The notes under the pieces are model-generated. The model saw only the letters and a list, made by a program, of their open reading frames with translations. It was not told the DNA's origin and did no database searches. This document shows, in pieces, positions 1 through 6,709 of a stretch of 43,041 bases of DNA (position 1 is its first letter; each line of letters opens with the position of its first letter). The translations under genes and the position numbers were made by a program. The stretch is from a virus, in the IMG/VR virus record IMGVR_UViG_3300047440_000138, positions 1 through 43,041 of that record, one strand, 5' to 3'.

Positions 1-36
1 GGACGACACACAGCCGCCGCAGTGGGGACAGGTCAC
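1..36 (-). CDS. Zinc-ribbon protein, N-terminal fragment cut by the window edge
   Basis: Only the first 12 codons are present, from a GTG at 36 that overlaps the stop of the upstream gene as GTGA. They read as a CPHCGGC zinc-knuckle start. The gene runs off the left edge. If the window were circular, the frame would continue into the last bases, but not in the frame of the zinc-ribbon gene found there. So either sequence is missing at the junction or the two are different genes. Confidence 0.45.
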   Translation of the reverse strand, partial: MTCPHCGGCVSS

Positions 37-191
37 GCGCGCCCATCCATGAACGTGAACTGCTGTTGCTTGTCAGTCCCGATCTTGGCGCAGTGCGTAC
101 ACCCTTTACCGTTCCCGATCGGCGGGTTGTAGTGGTTCAGGTGCGGCGTCCCATAGCTGCAGGTCAGCCGCTTACGCTTCGCTTTCTTCAT
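33..191 (-). CDS. Small Cys/His-rich protein, 52 aa
   Basis: The protein has a basic start (MKKAKRKR) followed by Cys and His residues, ending in a CTHC pair, which suggests a small metal-binding fold. The ATG overlaps the upstream stop as ATGA and its own stop overlaps the next start, so it is translationally coupled within the early operon. The function is unknown. It belongs to a run of Cys-rich mini-proteins at the end of the operon. Confidence 0.6.
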   Translation of the reverse strand: MKKAKRKRLTCSYGTPHLNHYNPPIGNGKGCTHCAKIGTDKQQQFTFMDGRA

Positions 192-385
192 GGCTGTAAC
201 CTCACCAGCGGCACGTCGAAATGCTCATCCCGACAGTCCTCTGAACAAAACTTCTCGCCGGTTTCAAACGCCACAATCACCCGCTCGGGTAACGCGCGCA
301 GACAGGTGACGCAGCGGTTCGCCCGGTCGACTTGTGCGAGCTGCTGATTACGCTGGCGACGCGCGACGATCGCTTTCCGGTTCAT
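188..385 (-). CDS. Small zinc-ribbon protein, 65 aa
   Basis: A basic N-terminal helix (about residues 1-20) is followed by CVTC (about 25-28) and a second pair in CSEDC (about 47-51). This is the spacing of a treble-clef or zinc-ribbon finger. Start and stop both overlap neighbouring genes by 4 bases. It could bind nucleic acid or protein, but I recognise no specific family. Confidence 0.65.
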   Translation of the reverse strand: MNRKAIVARRQRNQQLAQVDRANRCVTCLRALPERVIVAFETGEKFCSEDCRDEHFDVPLVRLQP

Positions 386-597
386 CGTTGACCGAACCTA
401 CTGAACCCATGATCAACCTTCACGAGTCTCGGCTTCCGCCGGCGTGGATGTGCGGCCTCTGCCACAGCCTCGACAAAGGAACCCCATTTCACGCCACACC
501 AACCACAATACGAATCGGTGAATTCGTCCTGATTGATATAGAACGGTGCGTCAATTCGCGTGCCTTCCTTCCCGCAGGTTCGGCAGTGGTCGCTCAT
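382..597 (-). CDS. Small zinc-ribbon protein, 71 aa
   Basis: Two CxxC knuckles (CRTC near the start and CGWC near residue 31) surround a short acidic segment, and a basic tail follows. This is a classic four-cysteine zinc ribbon. The ATG at 597 overlaps the stop of the replication-protein gene, so the two are coupled. Its position directly after the replication initiator suggests an early, DNA-related role, but that is inference. Confidence 0.7.
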   Translation of the reverse strand: MSDHCRTCGKEGTRIDAPFYINQDEFTDSYCGWCGVKWGSFVEAVAEAAHPRRRKPRLVKVDHGFSRFGQR

Positions 598-1463
598 GAT
601 GCCTTAGCCTTCTGCCGAACCTCGCGCGCAATGAACTGCACGCAGGTTTCAGCGTTCACGCACCGGGGATCGTGACGACAGCCCATGCGAACCTTGTAAA
701 CCTCGCGCGCGTGCCGCATCTCTGCAACGGTAAAGTCAGGCTCACTCTCCGGCATCACCTCATCCTGCCATCGGCCCTGATTGAGCCAGGTCGATGGGTG
801 CGGGATGTATTGCCCACCGTCACGCGTCCACTGCAGCGTACCGGCCTGTTCGGCGACCGCGGTCAACATGAGTGCGAGTAGGTCAGCATCGGGGCGCCGC
901 TTTTGCCACGCGCGCCAGGCTGAATCCTTCCCTACCTTCTTCGGATAGGCCGCCCAGAATTCAGCGAACCGTTCCCGCAGGCCGTGAGCCGTAGCCTCTT
1001 GCCTGTAGCCGTTAGCCGTTAGCCGTTCGCGCCCGCCCGCGTGCGTGGGGTGCGGTGATGTTTCTGGAACTTTGCTGGAACGAAGCAGCAACAATGCCTG
1101 CGTATCGTCGGAACATTTCTCGAAGACTTCGCGCACCGGGATCGGGTTACTGGACTCCCGCGGATAGCGCACTTTCTGGAAGTCCTGCCAGTCCCATTGG
1201 CACACGTACCGGCGACCCTGGTGTTCGAAATCCATGAGAAGCCCGATGTCCACAAGCGTGCGTAGGGCGCGCTCAACCACCTTCGCCGGCTTGCGCGCCA
1301 GCACATCGTTCGCCTCTTGCAGCGTCACACCAGACGCCCGCATAACACCGTAGTCATCAGCCTTCACGAGATATGTCGCCCATACCCTGAACTCGAAGTC
1401 CGTCAACTGGCCGATCTTTTCGCTCTGCCCCATGCGCGGGTGAAGGAAGCGATCCTGTGGCAT
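594..1463 (-). CDS. Phage replication initiator / replisome organizer-like protein
   Basis: The 289-residue protein has two parts. Residues about 1-110 look like a winged-helix DNA-binding domain, starting MPQDRFLHPRMGQSEKIGQL and including FRVWATYLVKADDYG. The C-terminal part (about 163-230) carries FAEFWAAYPKKVGKDSAWRA and HPSTWLNQGRWQDE, signatures shared by many temperate-phage replication proteins. A variable linker (about 130-162) separates them, and the DNA encoding it holds tandem 7-bp repeats. By analogy with lambda O, it would bind the origin inside its own gene and recruit host helicase. No polymerase or helicase gene is seen nearby. The start follows the upstream stop directly (TGAATG). 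Confidence 0.8.
   Translation of the reverse strand: MPQDRFLHPRMGQSEKIGQLTDFEFRVWATYLVKADDYGVMRASGVTLQEANDVLARKPAKVVERALRTLVDIGLLMDFEHQGRRYVCQWDWQDFQKVRYPRESSNPIPVREVFEKCSDDTQALLLLRSSKVPETSPHPTHAGGRERLTANGYRQEATAHGLRERFAEFWAAYPKKVGKDSAWRAWQKRRPDADLLALMLTAVAEQAGTLQWTRDGGQYIPHPSTWLNQGRWQDEVMPESEPDFTVAEMRHAREVYKVRMGCRHDPRCVNAETCVQFIAREVRQKAKAS
981..1027. repeat. Tandem 7-bp iteron-like repeats, candidate replication origin
   Basis: Three perfect head-to-tail copies of AGCCGTT lie at 1007-1013, 1014-1020 and 1021-1027. A near copy (AGCCGTA) is at 987-993 and a related GCCGTGA at 981-987. They encode the low-complexity linker of the replication initiator. Because 7 is not a multiple of 3, the repeat is a DNA-level feature rather than a repeated peptide. 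Iterons inside an initiator gene are the known layout of lambda-type origins. No AT-rich stretch is obvious beside them. Confidence 0.5.
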
Positions 1464-1664
1464 TCACCGCACCCGCCGCAGCCGCGGCGCCTCGTCTCTG
1501 GTATCCACGCGGAAGGCTTCCCTTCTGATCTGCTCAGCCTGCTCGCGTCGCTCCCGGCTCCGTCGTTCCAGGGCTTCGTCGTGCCCCACGAAGCGATAGT
1601 GATCCCGACTGAGCGGGGCGATGGTCGGTTCGGTGTTCGTGCATCTGAAAGGCCAGAGCCGCAT
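1464..1664 (-). CDS. Small basic, charged hypothetical protein, 66 aa
   Basis: The C-terminal half is a highly charged Arg/Glu helix (RRSRERREQAEQIRREAF). The stop directly abuts the start of the replication initiator, and the start lies one base after the stop of the preceding 55-aa gene. It therefore sits inside the coupled early operon. No family is recognised. Confidence 0.55.
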   Translation of the reverse strand: MRLWPFRCTNTEPTIAPLSRDHYRFVGHDEALERRSRERREQAEQIRREAFRVDTRDEAPRLRRVR

Positions 1665-1832
1665 TTACACCGTCCCTGCCGGCGCGCAGTTGACGACGTG
1701 CTCACTGACCGCCTTGAGTTGAAAGTTCTGGTTCTGACAGACCACCGGGAACTGACAGACCGCGCAGATCCAGATCAACGGATCCTTCACGGCCGGTAAG
1801 CAGTGCCCGAAGGCGAACGGCTGGTAGCTCAT
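1665..1832 (-). CDS. Cys-rich mini-protein, 55 aa
   Basis: Read from ATG 1832, which overlaps the stop of the HNH-like gene as ATGA. The product starts MSYQPFAFGHC and has a CAVC pair and further cysteines, consistent with a small metal-binding knuckle. It ends with TAA immediately before the next ATG. It fills an otherwise empty stretch of the operon, which supports it as a gene. Function unknown. Confidence 0.6.
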   Translation of the reverse strand: MSYQPFAFGHCLPAVKDPLIWICAVCQFPVVCQNQNFQLKAVSEHVVNCAPAGTV

Positions 1833-2335
1833 TCGGCCGGCTTTCTGGGCGACCGGATCCGGCCGTCCTTGTCGCTGAGGGTTTCCTTCTCGATCGTCCC
1901 GTCGTCCCGGCGCCAGATGAACAGCCGCGCATTCCCGCAGTCCTCATCGCCTGGTGTGACGGGTTCGTGATCAAACCGCATGAATCGGCCGTCGTTCTTG
2001 CAGCGCACCTTCCGCAGCCGATTGAGGTACTTCGAAATCAGGACGCAGTTCGTCGGATCGAGGATGCGCGTCGCATCGTCCGAACGCAGGATCGTGTGAT
2101 CGACTTCACCGACTTTGTTCGGATCGCTGCCAGAGCGCGCGAGTTTGACGCCGGTCGCGCGACAGATCCCGCGATCACGGTCCCACACCGCCGCACGGTT
2201 GGCGTCTTCCGCCTTCTTCTTCGACTGACGTTTCTCTTGCCGCTCGATCACGGGCGGTGTGCCCTTCTGTTCGGCGCGCTTCGTGGCTTGCTGATCGCCC
2301 AGCGTCGGCCGCGACTTCATAAAATCGAGGTTCAC
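1829..2335 (-). CDS. HNH-like endonuclease
   Basis: The 168-residue product starts at GTG 2335, overlapping the upstream stop as GTGA. After a basic Lys/Arg-rich segment (about 20-50) comes an HNH-like core: CRATGV, then VDHTILRSDDATR, then PTNCVLISKYLN. The DH and the conserved Asn match the fold, but the last His of a standard HNH is not obvious. It lies between recombination and replication genes, so a role in recombination or DNA processing is likely. A homing-type nuclease is an alternative. Confidence 0.6.
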   Translation of the reverse strand: MNLDFMKSRPTLGDQQATKRAEQKGTPPVIERQEKRQSKKKAEDANRAAVWDRDRGICRATGVKLARSGSDPNKVGEVDHTILRSDDATRILDPTNCVLISKYLNRLRKVRCKNDGRFMRFDHEPVTPGDEDCGNARLFIWRRDDGTIEKETLSDKDGRIRSPRKPAE

Positions 2336-2550
2336 AGGTTGCTCGCCAGTTCTGCCGTGTAGGCGTCTTCCCGCTTCCACTGACAGCCCTCGCAGACGAA
2401 ATCAGGGTTCGGTGTGCAGTCGGCGGTCAGGTGATATTCAGGACAGATCACCTCTGGAGAGCCGTCGTAGTTTTCTTCCCAGGTGCCGGGGCACTCGGTT
2501 TTCGCCTTGCAGTCCGCGCACGGGTGATGGTGGACTTTGACTCTCGGCAT
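2332..2550 (-). CDS. Cys-rich zinc-binding-like protein, 72 aa
   Basis: Seven cysteines occur as CADC, then CPG, CPEY, DC and CEGC, with His residues near the start (VKVHHHPCADC). This could hold two zinc ions. The stop overlaps the HNH-like start, and the gene directly follows the NinB-like gene. No family is recognised. It is one of the Cys-rich series in this operon. Confidence 0.6.
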   Translation of the reverse strand: MPRVKVHHHPCADCKAKTECPGTWEENYDGSPEVICPEYHLTADCTPNPDFVCEGCQWKREDAYTAELASNL

Positions 2551-2982
2551 TTAGGCGGCCTCCGATTCATCGGGCAACGGCACGACGATCCCGAACTCGG
2601 TCGCTGCAAACCGCACGCCCCATTCCATGAGCGTGGAGAATTCATCAGTCGTCAGATCGGAGCTGCGCTTGTTCGGTAATTCCTGCTGCAGCTTTTCGTC
2701 GTGGTGTGTCCCGAAGCATTTGGCGACGAGCGCGTAATGCACGTCCTCGTGTTCGTGCTGGTCGTAGCCGAGCCCTTCAGCGATGAGCGGAATCGCGACG
2801 CCCCACCACCACGCGTTCTGAGCAAGACTCCGCTGGTTCCGATGCTTCCGCACGGTGATGTCGACGTCGCAGCCAGCCAGCGATTTGAAGTACTGCTGCC
2901 GACTCGGTGCCTCAGACAACATCAGCCCGAAGCGTCCCGACTCGTCGATGTGGCCGTGGAAGACAGGAATCGGTTTCGCCAT
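2551..2982 (-). CDS. ninB: NinB-like recombination protein
   Basis: The 143-residue protein carries the family pattern around KHRNQRSLAQNAWWWGV (about 50-66), followed by a helical region containing TTDEFSTLMEWGVRFAATEFG. NinB/Orf proteins of lambdoid phages bind single-stranded DNA and help load recombinases. Here it sits below an ERF annealing protein and a YqaJ exonuclease, making a full phage recombination module. ATG 2982 overlaps the upstream stop as TGATG. Confidence 0.75.
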   Translation of the reverse strand: MAKPIPVFHGHIDESGRFGLMLSEAPSRQQYFKSLAGCDVDITVRKHRNQRSLAQNAWWWGVAIPLIAEGLGYDQHEHEDVHYALVAKCFGTHHDEKLQQELPNKRSSDLTTDEFSTLMEWGVRFAATEFGIVVPLPDESEAA

Positions 2983-3152
2983 CACGCCGCCTTCCGCGCG
3001 AACCGCGCACACCAGGCATGTCGACACCGGGCGCAGGAGTAGAACCGCTCAGACGGTCGCCCACAGTGGCCACAGCGTCCCATCGCACGGCGACAGGCAC
3101 GACGCCGACGTTCGGCCGCTGCCCTGACGGTTCGTGTGTGCTGGGTCGGCAT
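2982..3152 (-). CDS. Small zinc-ribbon protein, 56 aa
   Basis: A basic N-terminus precedes CGHC and CARC knuckles (GRCGHCGRPSERFYSCARC) and a final HAWC, typical of a zinc ribbon. ATG 3152 overlaps the upstream stop, and its stop overlaps the NinB-like start. It probably binds nucleic acid. The exact role is unknown. Confidence 0.65.
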   Translation of the reverse strand: MPTQHTRTVRAAAERRRRACRRAMGRCGHCGRPSERFYSCARCRHAWCARFARKAA

Positions 3153-3541
3153 CAGGCCACTCTCGCCCATGTATTACCAGCGCGTCGGACAAGGTTCTTT
3201 GCTTTCAAGATCGATAGCGCGTTCGACCGATCCTTCGGGTCCATTTCTGCGGTCTGCTTGATCAGTTCCTTCGCCGTCATGCCCATCGGCGCGCGACCGA
3301 GAACAGTCAGAATGAGGTTGCGCCTCGTTTCTGCCTCATTCCTATCGCCTGCCGGCCGCGGCTTCTTCCGAGGTTCGACCTTCGGCGCGGTAAGCGGCAA
3401 CGCCTGCGGCGTCCCGTTCACGCCCCACACACGCGACAGGTTCTCAATCGCGAGTTCGATCGCATCGAGCCGCGCGGCCAGCGGGAGGCGTTCATCGCGC
3501 AGGGCCGCGATCGTGTCGGTAACGTGTTTGGGCGTTGCCAT
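3152..3541 (-). CDS. Hypothetical protein with C-terminal winged-helix-like domain, 129 aa
   Basis: The N-terminal half is helical, a Pro/Lys/Arg linker lies at about 52-66, and the C-terminal half (about 70-129) reads like a winged helix: RNLILTVLGRAPMGMTAKEL, then LSILKAKNLVRRAGNTW. Such domains usually bind DNA. It is coupled by overlaps to the YqaJ-type exonuclease upstream and a zinc ribbon downstream. It could regulate the operon or act in recombination. Confidence 0.6.
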   Translation of the reverse strand: MATPKHVTDTIAALRDERLPLAARLDAIELAIENLSRVWGVNGTPQALPLTAPKVEPRKKPRPAGDRNEAETRRNLILTVLGRAPMGMTAKELIKQTAEMDPKDRSNALSILKAKNLVRRAGNTWARVA

Positions 3542-4191
3542 CAGGCCACCGCCAGCGCCAGCTTGTCGACCGACTCAACTTCCGCCTGCACTTCGTCGAG
3601 AAACAGCCTGGCCGCGAGTTCGTACGACGCGATCGCCGCTTCGTCTCTCGGCACCCGCACGAGCTTGAGCTGTAACGGATCGGGAAAGTCCGGGTTATAG
3701 GAAATCCAATCGCACCACTGTGCCCCGGTGATCCAGAGCTGATGGATGATCTGCTTCATGTATTCATCCGGCACGACGCCCGTGCGGAGGTATTCCAGGT
3801 GCGTCGCGGCGAGCGGACACTTCGCTTCGACCAACCCGTCGAGGTCGCCGACAATGCCGTCCGGGGAACAGCCCGCCATCAGCGTTGGGTGCGAGATGAA
3901 TCCCACCGTCGTCAGCAGTTCACCCGTCAACCCCTCGTAGAGCGCGCGAGCATCGGCTTCGCGCTCGGATCCGATCCGCATGGCGTCGGTCTGGAAGTTC
4001 GATTCCTGCGCTTTGCCCGTGACCTGCTCGAGCATCAGCCGGACGCGGAGATTTCGCCGGCCCGCTGCTTCCTGCTTGTCACGTCGCGTGGTGAGCATGT
4101 CGGCGGCGACTGAGCTGGTGAGCCGTCCGCATCGGAGTTGAAACCATTCCGGCGACCGCTGCTCGCAGGCGTGAATGATGCGGGCGATCAT
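3541..4191 (-). CDS. YqaJ-family phage exonuclease (lambda Exo-like)
   Basis: This 216-residue protein has the YqaJ viral recombinase pattern: RSPEWFQLRCGRLTSS (about 11-26), GSEREADARALYE, GCSPDGIV with the metal-binding Asp, LVEAKCP with the ExK pair, and QIIHQLWITG. These are the active-site motifs of lambda Exo-type PD-(D/E)xK nucleases, which degrade the 5' strand at DNA ends. It is coupled by ATGA to the ERF gene, its expected partner in single-strand annealing recombination. I chose ATG 4191 because of that overlap. Confidence 0.88.
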   Translation of the reverse strand: MIARIIHACEQRSPEWFQLRCGRLTSSVAADMLTTRRDKQEAAGRRNLRVRLMLEQVTGKAQESNFQTDAMRIGSEREADARALYEGLTGELLTTVGFISHPTLMAGCSPDGIVGDLDGLVEAKCPLAATHLEYLRTGVVPDEYMKQIIHQLWITGAQWCDWISYNPDFPDPLQLKLVRVPRDEAAIASYELAARLFLDEVQAEVESVDKLALAVA

Positions 4192-4964
4192 CGGCGCGCC
4201 TCCGCTTTCGCCTTGATAACTTTCCAGACTTGCGCCTGGTGCTGGGTCAGGTAGAGCGTATGTTTCCGCAACGAGGACCGGAAGGTCGATTGCAATTTCG
4301 CGATCCCCTCGTCGGCCACGGCGCGCAGGTCGTTCAGCCATTCGTCGTATCCCTCTGGCGGGGTTGCCGCCCCGTTCCCGTTGCGTGGTGCCGTGGCCGC
4401 GTTGCCATCGTCATCGTCTTCGCCTACGGCCACGTTGAAAATCATCTTCAGCAGATAGCGCATCCCGTAGGACACGGCCGAGCCGGTCGCGTGCGTCTTC
4501 GTCATCGCGTCGCCGCCTTTGGCCCCCTTACCGTCTGCCGGCATGTCGATGTGGTACTGCTTTGAATGCCCGGCGGTATGCACGACGTCGCAGATCACGC
4601 GCACATGCTCGGATAACGTCGAGTCGCCCGTGTTGAACGTCAGGCCGAATCCGCTCGACGTGTAGATCGGCCGCAGGGCTTTATCGATCGCGGCATACGA
4701 GGCGTAGCGGCTGTGTGTCTGCGGGTTGCTGGCATCGGCCGCGATGGGCCGCATATTCGCTTGCGCTTCAGACATCGCGATGTTGAACGCGTCGGCCGCG
4801 CGCTTCGCCTCAGACCGTTCGAACAAGGCAACGAGGTGTTCGATCTTCTGGACGTCCGCGTTCGGATCGCACGCGAGTCGTTCGAACATTTTCACGATGC
4901 CGCCCGATCCGATCACGCGTGGCGCCGGTTCTCGTGTTTGTAATTCCACTGTCGGAATCGCCAT
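4188..4964 (-). CDS. ERF-family single-strand annealing protein
   Basis: The 258-residue product matches ERF annealing proteins: KRAADAFNIAMSEAQANMRP, the SRYASYAAIDKALRPI block, FGLTFNTGDS, and ATGSAVSYGMRYLLKMIFNV, followed by an acidic DDDDG stretch. ERF proteins anneal complementary single strands and help circularise injected phage DNA. ATG 4964 is preceded by a strong AAAGGAGAAGG ribosome site. An 80-base gap upstream with no gene may hold a boundary or promoter. The C-terminal part (about 180-258) is helical and less conserved. Confidence 0.88.
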   Translation of the reverse strand: MAIPTVELQTREPAPRVIGSGGIVKMFERLACDPNADVQKIEHLVALFERSEAKRAADAFNIAMSEAQANMRPIAADASNPQTHSRYASYAAIDKALRPIYTSSGFGLTFNTGDSTLSEHVRVICDVVHTAGHSKQYHIDMPADGKGAKGGDAMTKTHATGSAVSYGMRYLLKMIFNVAVGEDDDDGNAATAPRNGNGAATPPEGYDEWLNDLRAVADEGIAKLQSTFRSSLRKHTLYLTQHQAQVWKVIKAKAEARR

Positions 4965-5044
4965 TGCCTTCTCCTTTGATGTTGCCCCGATGCCCTGCCC
5001 GTGCTCGGGACCACACACGCATCACCCGGAGGTGGGCGGCAGCT

Positions 5045-5194
5045 CTAGGCGCTGATCGATGCCACGACACGCGGCTTGCGCGCCGGGGTGTTCTTCTGCT
5101 GCTGCTTCAAGCGATCGATCGCCGCGCGCAGCACCGCAATTTCGCTTTCGAGTTGGTCGATCGCTTTCTCAACGGCCGATTTCTTTTTGCTCAT
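5045..5194 (-). CDS. Small coiled-coil protein, 49 aa
   Basis: The product starts MSKKKSAVEKAI and forms one amphipathic helix with heptad-like Leu/Ile/Val spacing (IDQLESEIAVLRAAIDRLKQ), then a basic tail. A GAGGT-type ribosome site lies just upstream. It fills a gap in the operon. It may be a small accessory or scaffold-type protein, but no family is recognised. Confidence 0.55.
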   Translation of the reverse strand: MSKKKSAVEKAIDQLESEIAVLRAAIDRLKQQQKNTPARKPRVVASISA

Positions 5195-5196
5195 GG

Positions 5197-5427
5197 CTAC
5201 CTCGTGGGATCAAAGTCAGGACGCACCGGCACCAGCGTTGAACGGTCCAGCGCGCCGAAGATGTCGTCCGCGCTCAGTTCTCGGCTGTCGTCGAGGACAT
5301 ATTTCAAACAGGTCGGACAGGTCGGTTCGTCCGAGTGCTCAGTCGATCGCACCCAGCGATTGCAGGCCGCCAGTTGATCGCGGCCGTTGCGTTCGGTCAG
5401 GGCTGGGATGTAGTGCGTATCGCTCAT
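5197..5427 (-). CDS. Small CxxC protein, 76 aa
   Basis: The protein contains a CPTC knuckle (PTCPTCLKYV) and one upstream Cys, with an acidic second half. ATG 5427 overlaps the upstream stop as ATGA. This is a small conserved-looking early protein of unknown role. It may use a two-Cys half-knuckle, so zinc binding is uncertain. Confidence 0.55.
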   Translation of the reverse strand: MSDTHYIPALTERNGRDQLAACNRWVRSTEHSDEPTCPTCLKYVLDDSRELSADDIFGALDRSTLVPVRPDFDPTR

Positions 5428-5645
5428 TGGAAATTGCCCTTCTGAAAATCCGCACGCACCCGACGCCGCTGCCCGTTGATCGCGTGCTGAATCAAGATGT
5501 CTTTCCGCTGATCGGGACTCAGGCGATACGGTGCCGAGATCCGCACGGTTCGCCGTGGGCGGTTCACGGTGCAGACCAGCCAACACGCACCCACGAATCC
5601 GCCAGCCGCACAGGCCACCACGAAGACGTGCCACAGGCCGGTCAT
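5424..5645 (-). CDS. Small membrane protein, 73 aa
   Basis: One transmembrane helix (about residues 3-27, GLWHVFVVACAAGGFVGACW) is followed by a basic, probably cytoplasmic domain (YRLSPDQRKDILIQHAING). ATG 5645 overlaps the previous stop. Located in the early operon, it might act in superinfection exclusion or as a membrane anchor. Nothing in the sequence proves a role. Confidence 0.55.
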   Translation of the reverse strand: MTGLWHVFVVACAAGGFVGACWLVCTVNRPRRTVRISAPYRLSPDQRKDILIQHAINGQRRRVRADFQKGNFQ

Positions 5646-5743
5646 CGGAGCACCACGGTGAGCTGATGCAACGTCGGCGCGGTGAGCAGGTAGACGTTCC
5701 AGGTGATCAATCCGGCGATGCAGACTTCGAGCAGAATCTTCAT
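5642..5743 (-). CDS. Tiny membrane peptide, 33 aa
   Basis: Starts MKILLEVCIAGLITW and is almost entirely one hydrophobic helix. The ATG overlaps the stop of the XRE regulator, and its stop overlaps the next start. Its position between two real genes and the operon-wide overlap pattern are the main support. Function unknown. Confidence 0.4.
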   Translation of the reverse strand: MKILLEVCIAGLITWNVYLLTAPTLHQLTVVLR

Positions 5744-6099
5744 GCGGTCCTCTTGATCGAAATCGTGGTGTGGACTTCGACGCCGCCTTCGGCCAGCGCC
5801 GCGAGCGCGATGACAACGGGCTGCTGCATTTCCGGCACGTTGAAGTAGGCCGCGAGTTGCTGCGTTTCTTTGCCGTGTTCCCAGCGCGAGAGCTGGGCCT
5901 GATCGGAGTGCCCGAATTTCGCGGCGAGTTCTTTTTGGCTCAGCCCAGCAATCTCGCGCGCCCGAGCGAGAGCGTGTCCAACGCGCTCGACCCAAGGGTT
6001 CGCAACTTTCTTGAACTCGGCCTTCGCCATCGACGGCGACACGTTCTCAAGTCTTTGGCGATGACGCGCGAGCGCCGATTGAAAGAAGGTAAAAGCCAT
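5740..6099 (-). CDS. XRE-family helix-turn-helix regulator
   Basis: The 119-residue product has a clear HTH: VGHALARAREIAGLSQKELA with a recognition helix in SDQAQLSRWEHGKE (about residues 40-80), followed by a short C-terminal domain. Such proteins control phage early or lysogenic promoters. It lies second in the leftward early operon after the excisionase-like gene. The start is uncertain: ATG 6099 or the in-frame ATG 24 codons later, neither with a strong ribosome site. Confidence 0.75.
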   Translation of the reverse strand: MAFTFFQSALARHRQRLENVSPSMAKAEFKKVANPWVERVGHALARAREIAGLSQKELAAKFGHSDQAQLSRWEHGKETQQLAAYFNVPEMQQPVVIALAALAEGGVEVHTTISIKRTA

Positions 6100-6106
6100 G
6101 ACGAAC

Positions 6107-6370
6107 TCACGCCCCTTTCAACACCGACTCGACGCCGCGCCGCTGCGCCCACTGATCCAGATGGTCCCGACGAAAGCGGTAGTTCCTTCCGACGCGCCCG
6201 TAGGGCAAACGGTGATCGCGAATCAACCGCATCAACGCCGTGTGCGACCCCAGCCCCAAGTGATCCACCGCACCGCGCCAATCGATCCAGGCGTAGTACG
6301 CGAGTTGATCGACCTGGTGGCGATGCTCAGTGAGCGGCTGGACCGACTGGAAACGCGCTACCCGCTTCAC
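6107..6370 (-). CDS. Excisionase-like / HTH_17-type DNA-binding protein, 87 aa
   Basis: The domain at about 25-80 reads as a MerR/AlpA-type winged helix: WRGAVDHLGLGSHTALMRLI, then HRLPYGRVGRNYRFRRDHLD. This is the usual form of phage excisionases and small directionality factors. It starts at GTG 6370, just after the stop of the previous HTH gene. A longer reading from 6598 only adds out-of-frame translation of that gene and is rejected. With the tyrosine integrase present on the other strand, it is a good Xis candidate. Confidence 0.65.
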   Translation of the reverse strand: MKRVARFQSVQPLTEHRHQVDQLAYYAWIDWRGAVDHLGLGSHTALMRLIRDHRLPYGRVGRNYRFRRDHLDQWAQRRGVESVLKGA

Positions 6371-6372
6371 GA

Positions 6373-6579
6373 CTAGCTCGCCTTCCGCCGGCGTGGATGT
6401 TGGCGCGCGTCGAGGAAGCGGCGGATTTTGAACATCGACCGCTCGCTCGGATGGGATTTCCCATTCAGCAGCTTGTGCAGGATGCTCGTGTCCTTGAATC
6501 CCATCTCGCGCGCCAGCTCGTTGTACGAGCGGTCCTCTTCGAGTCGAATGCGATTGATTTCGTTTAGTTCGTGTTCCAT
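6373..6579 (-). CDS. Small HTH protein, Cro-like, 68 aa
   Basis: The product begins MEHELNEINRIRLEEDRSYN, and the next segment, AREMGFKDTSILHKLLNGK, is an XRE-type HTH. It is the first gene after the leftward promoter (-10 at 6597-6602), with a very short leader, and its gene is divergent from the repressor-like gene. Size and position match a Cro-type early regulator. The longer reading upstream crosses the promoter and is not used. Confidence 0.7.
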   Translation of the reverse strand: MEHELNEINRIRLEEDRSYNELAREMGFKDTSILHKLLNGKSHPSERSMFKIRRFLDARQHPRRRKAS

Positions 6580-6596
6580 GACTTGTGTGTAGTGAC

Positions 6597-6626
6597 AATC
6601 TAGACTAGTGCTGTGTCTCATGTCAA
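6597..6626 (-). promoter_or_regulatory. Leftward early promoter
   Basis: On the minus strand, a perfect TTGACA (-35, at 6626-6621) and TAGATT (-10, at 6602-6597) are separated by 18 bases. Transcription would start near 6590, about 11 bases before the ATG of the Cro-like gene, giving an almost leaderless mRNA. One copy of the ACTAGTGCT repeat lies inside the spacer, so a bound repressor would block polymerase. Confidence 0.65.
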
Positions 6627-6649
6627 GCGTAGATTTCATAACTAGTGCT
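6604..6649. repeat. Candidate operators: two ACTAGTGCT repeats
   Basis: Two exact direct copies of ACTAGTGCT lie at 6604-6612 and 6641-6649, 37 bases apart (about 3.5 helical turns). The first is inside the leftward promoter spacer. The second lies between that promoter and the repressor-like gene. A 7-bp inverted pair (ACTTGTG at 6581-6587, CACAAGT at 6659-6665) flanks both. Spacing and location fit operators for one of the HTH proteins encoded on either side. Confidence 0.45.
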
Positions 6650-6709
6650 AGCGCCCAGCACAAGTCTTTGCTTACTGTCTGGTGTGTGGGAAAAGTCGCG
6701 GATTTTCAG

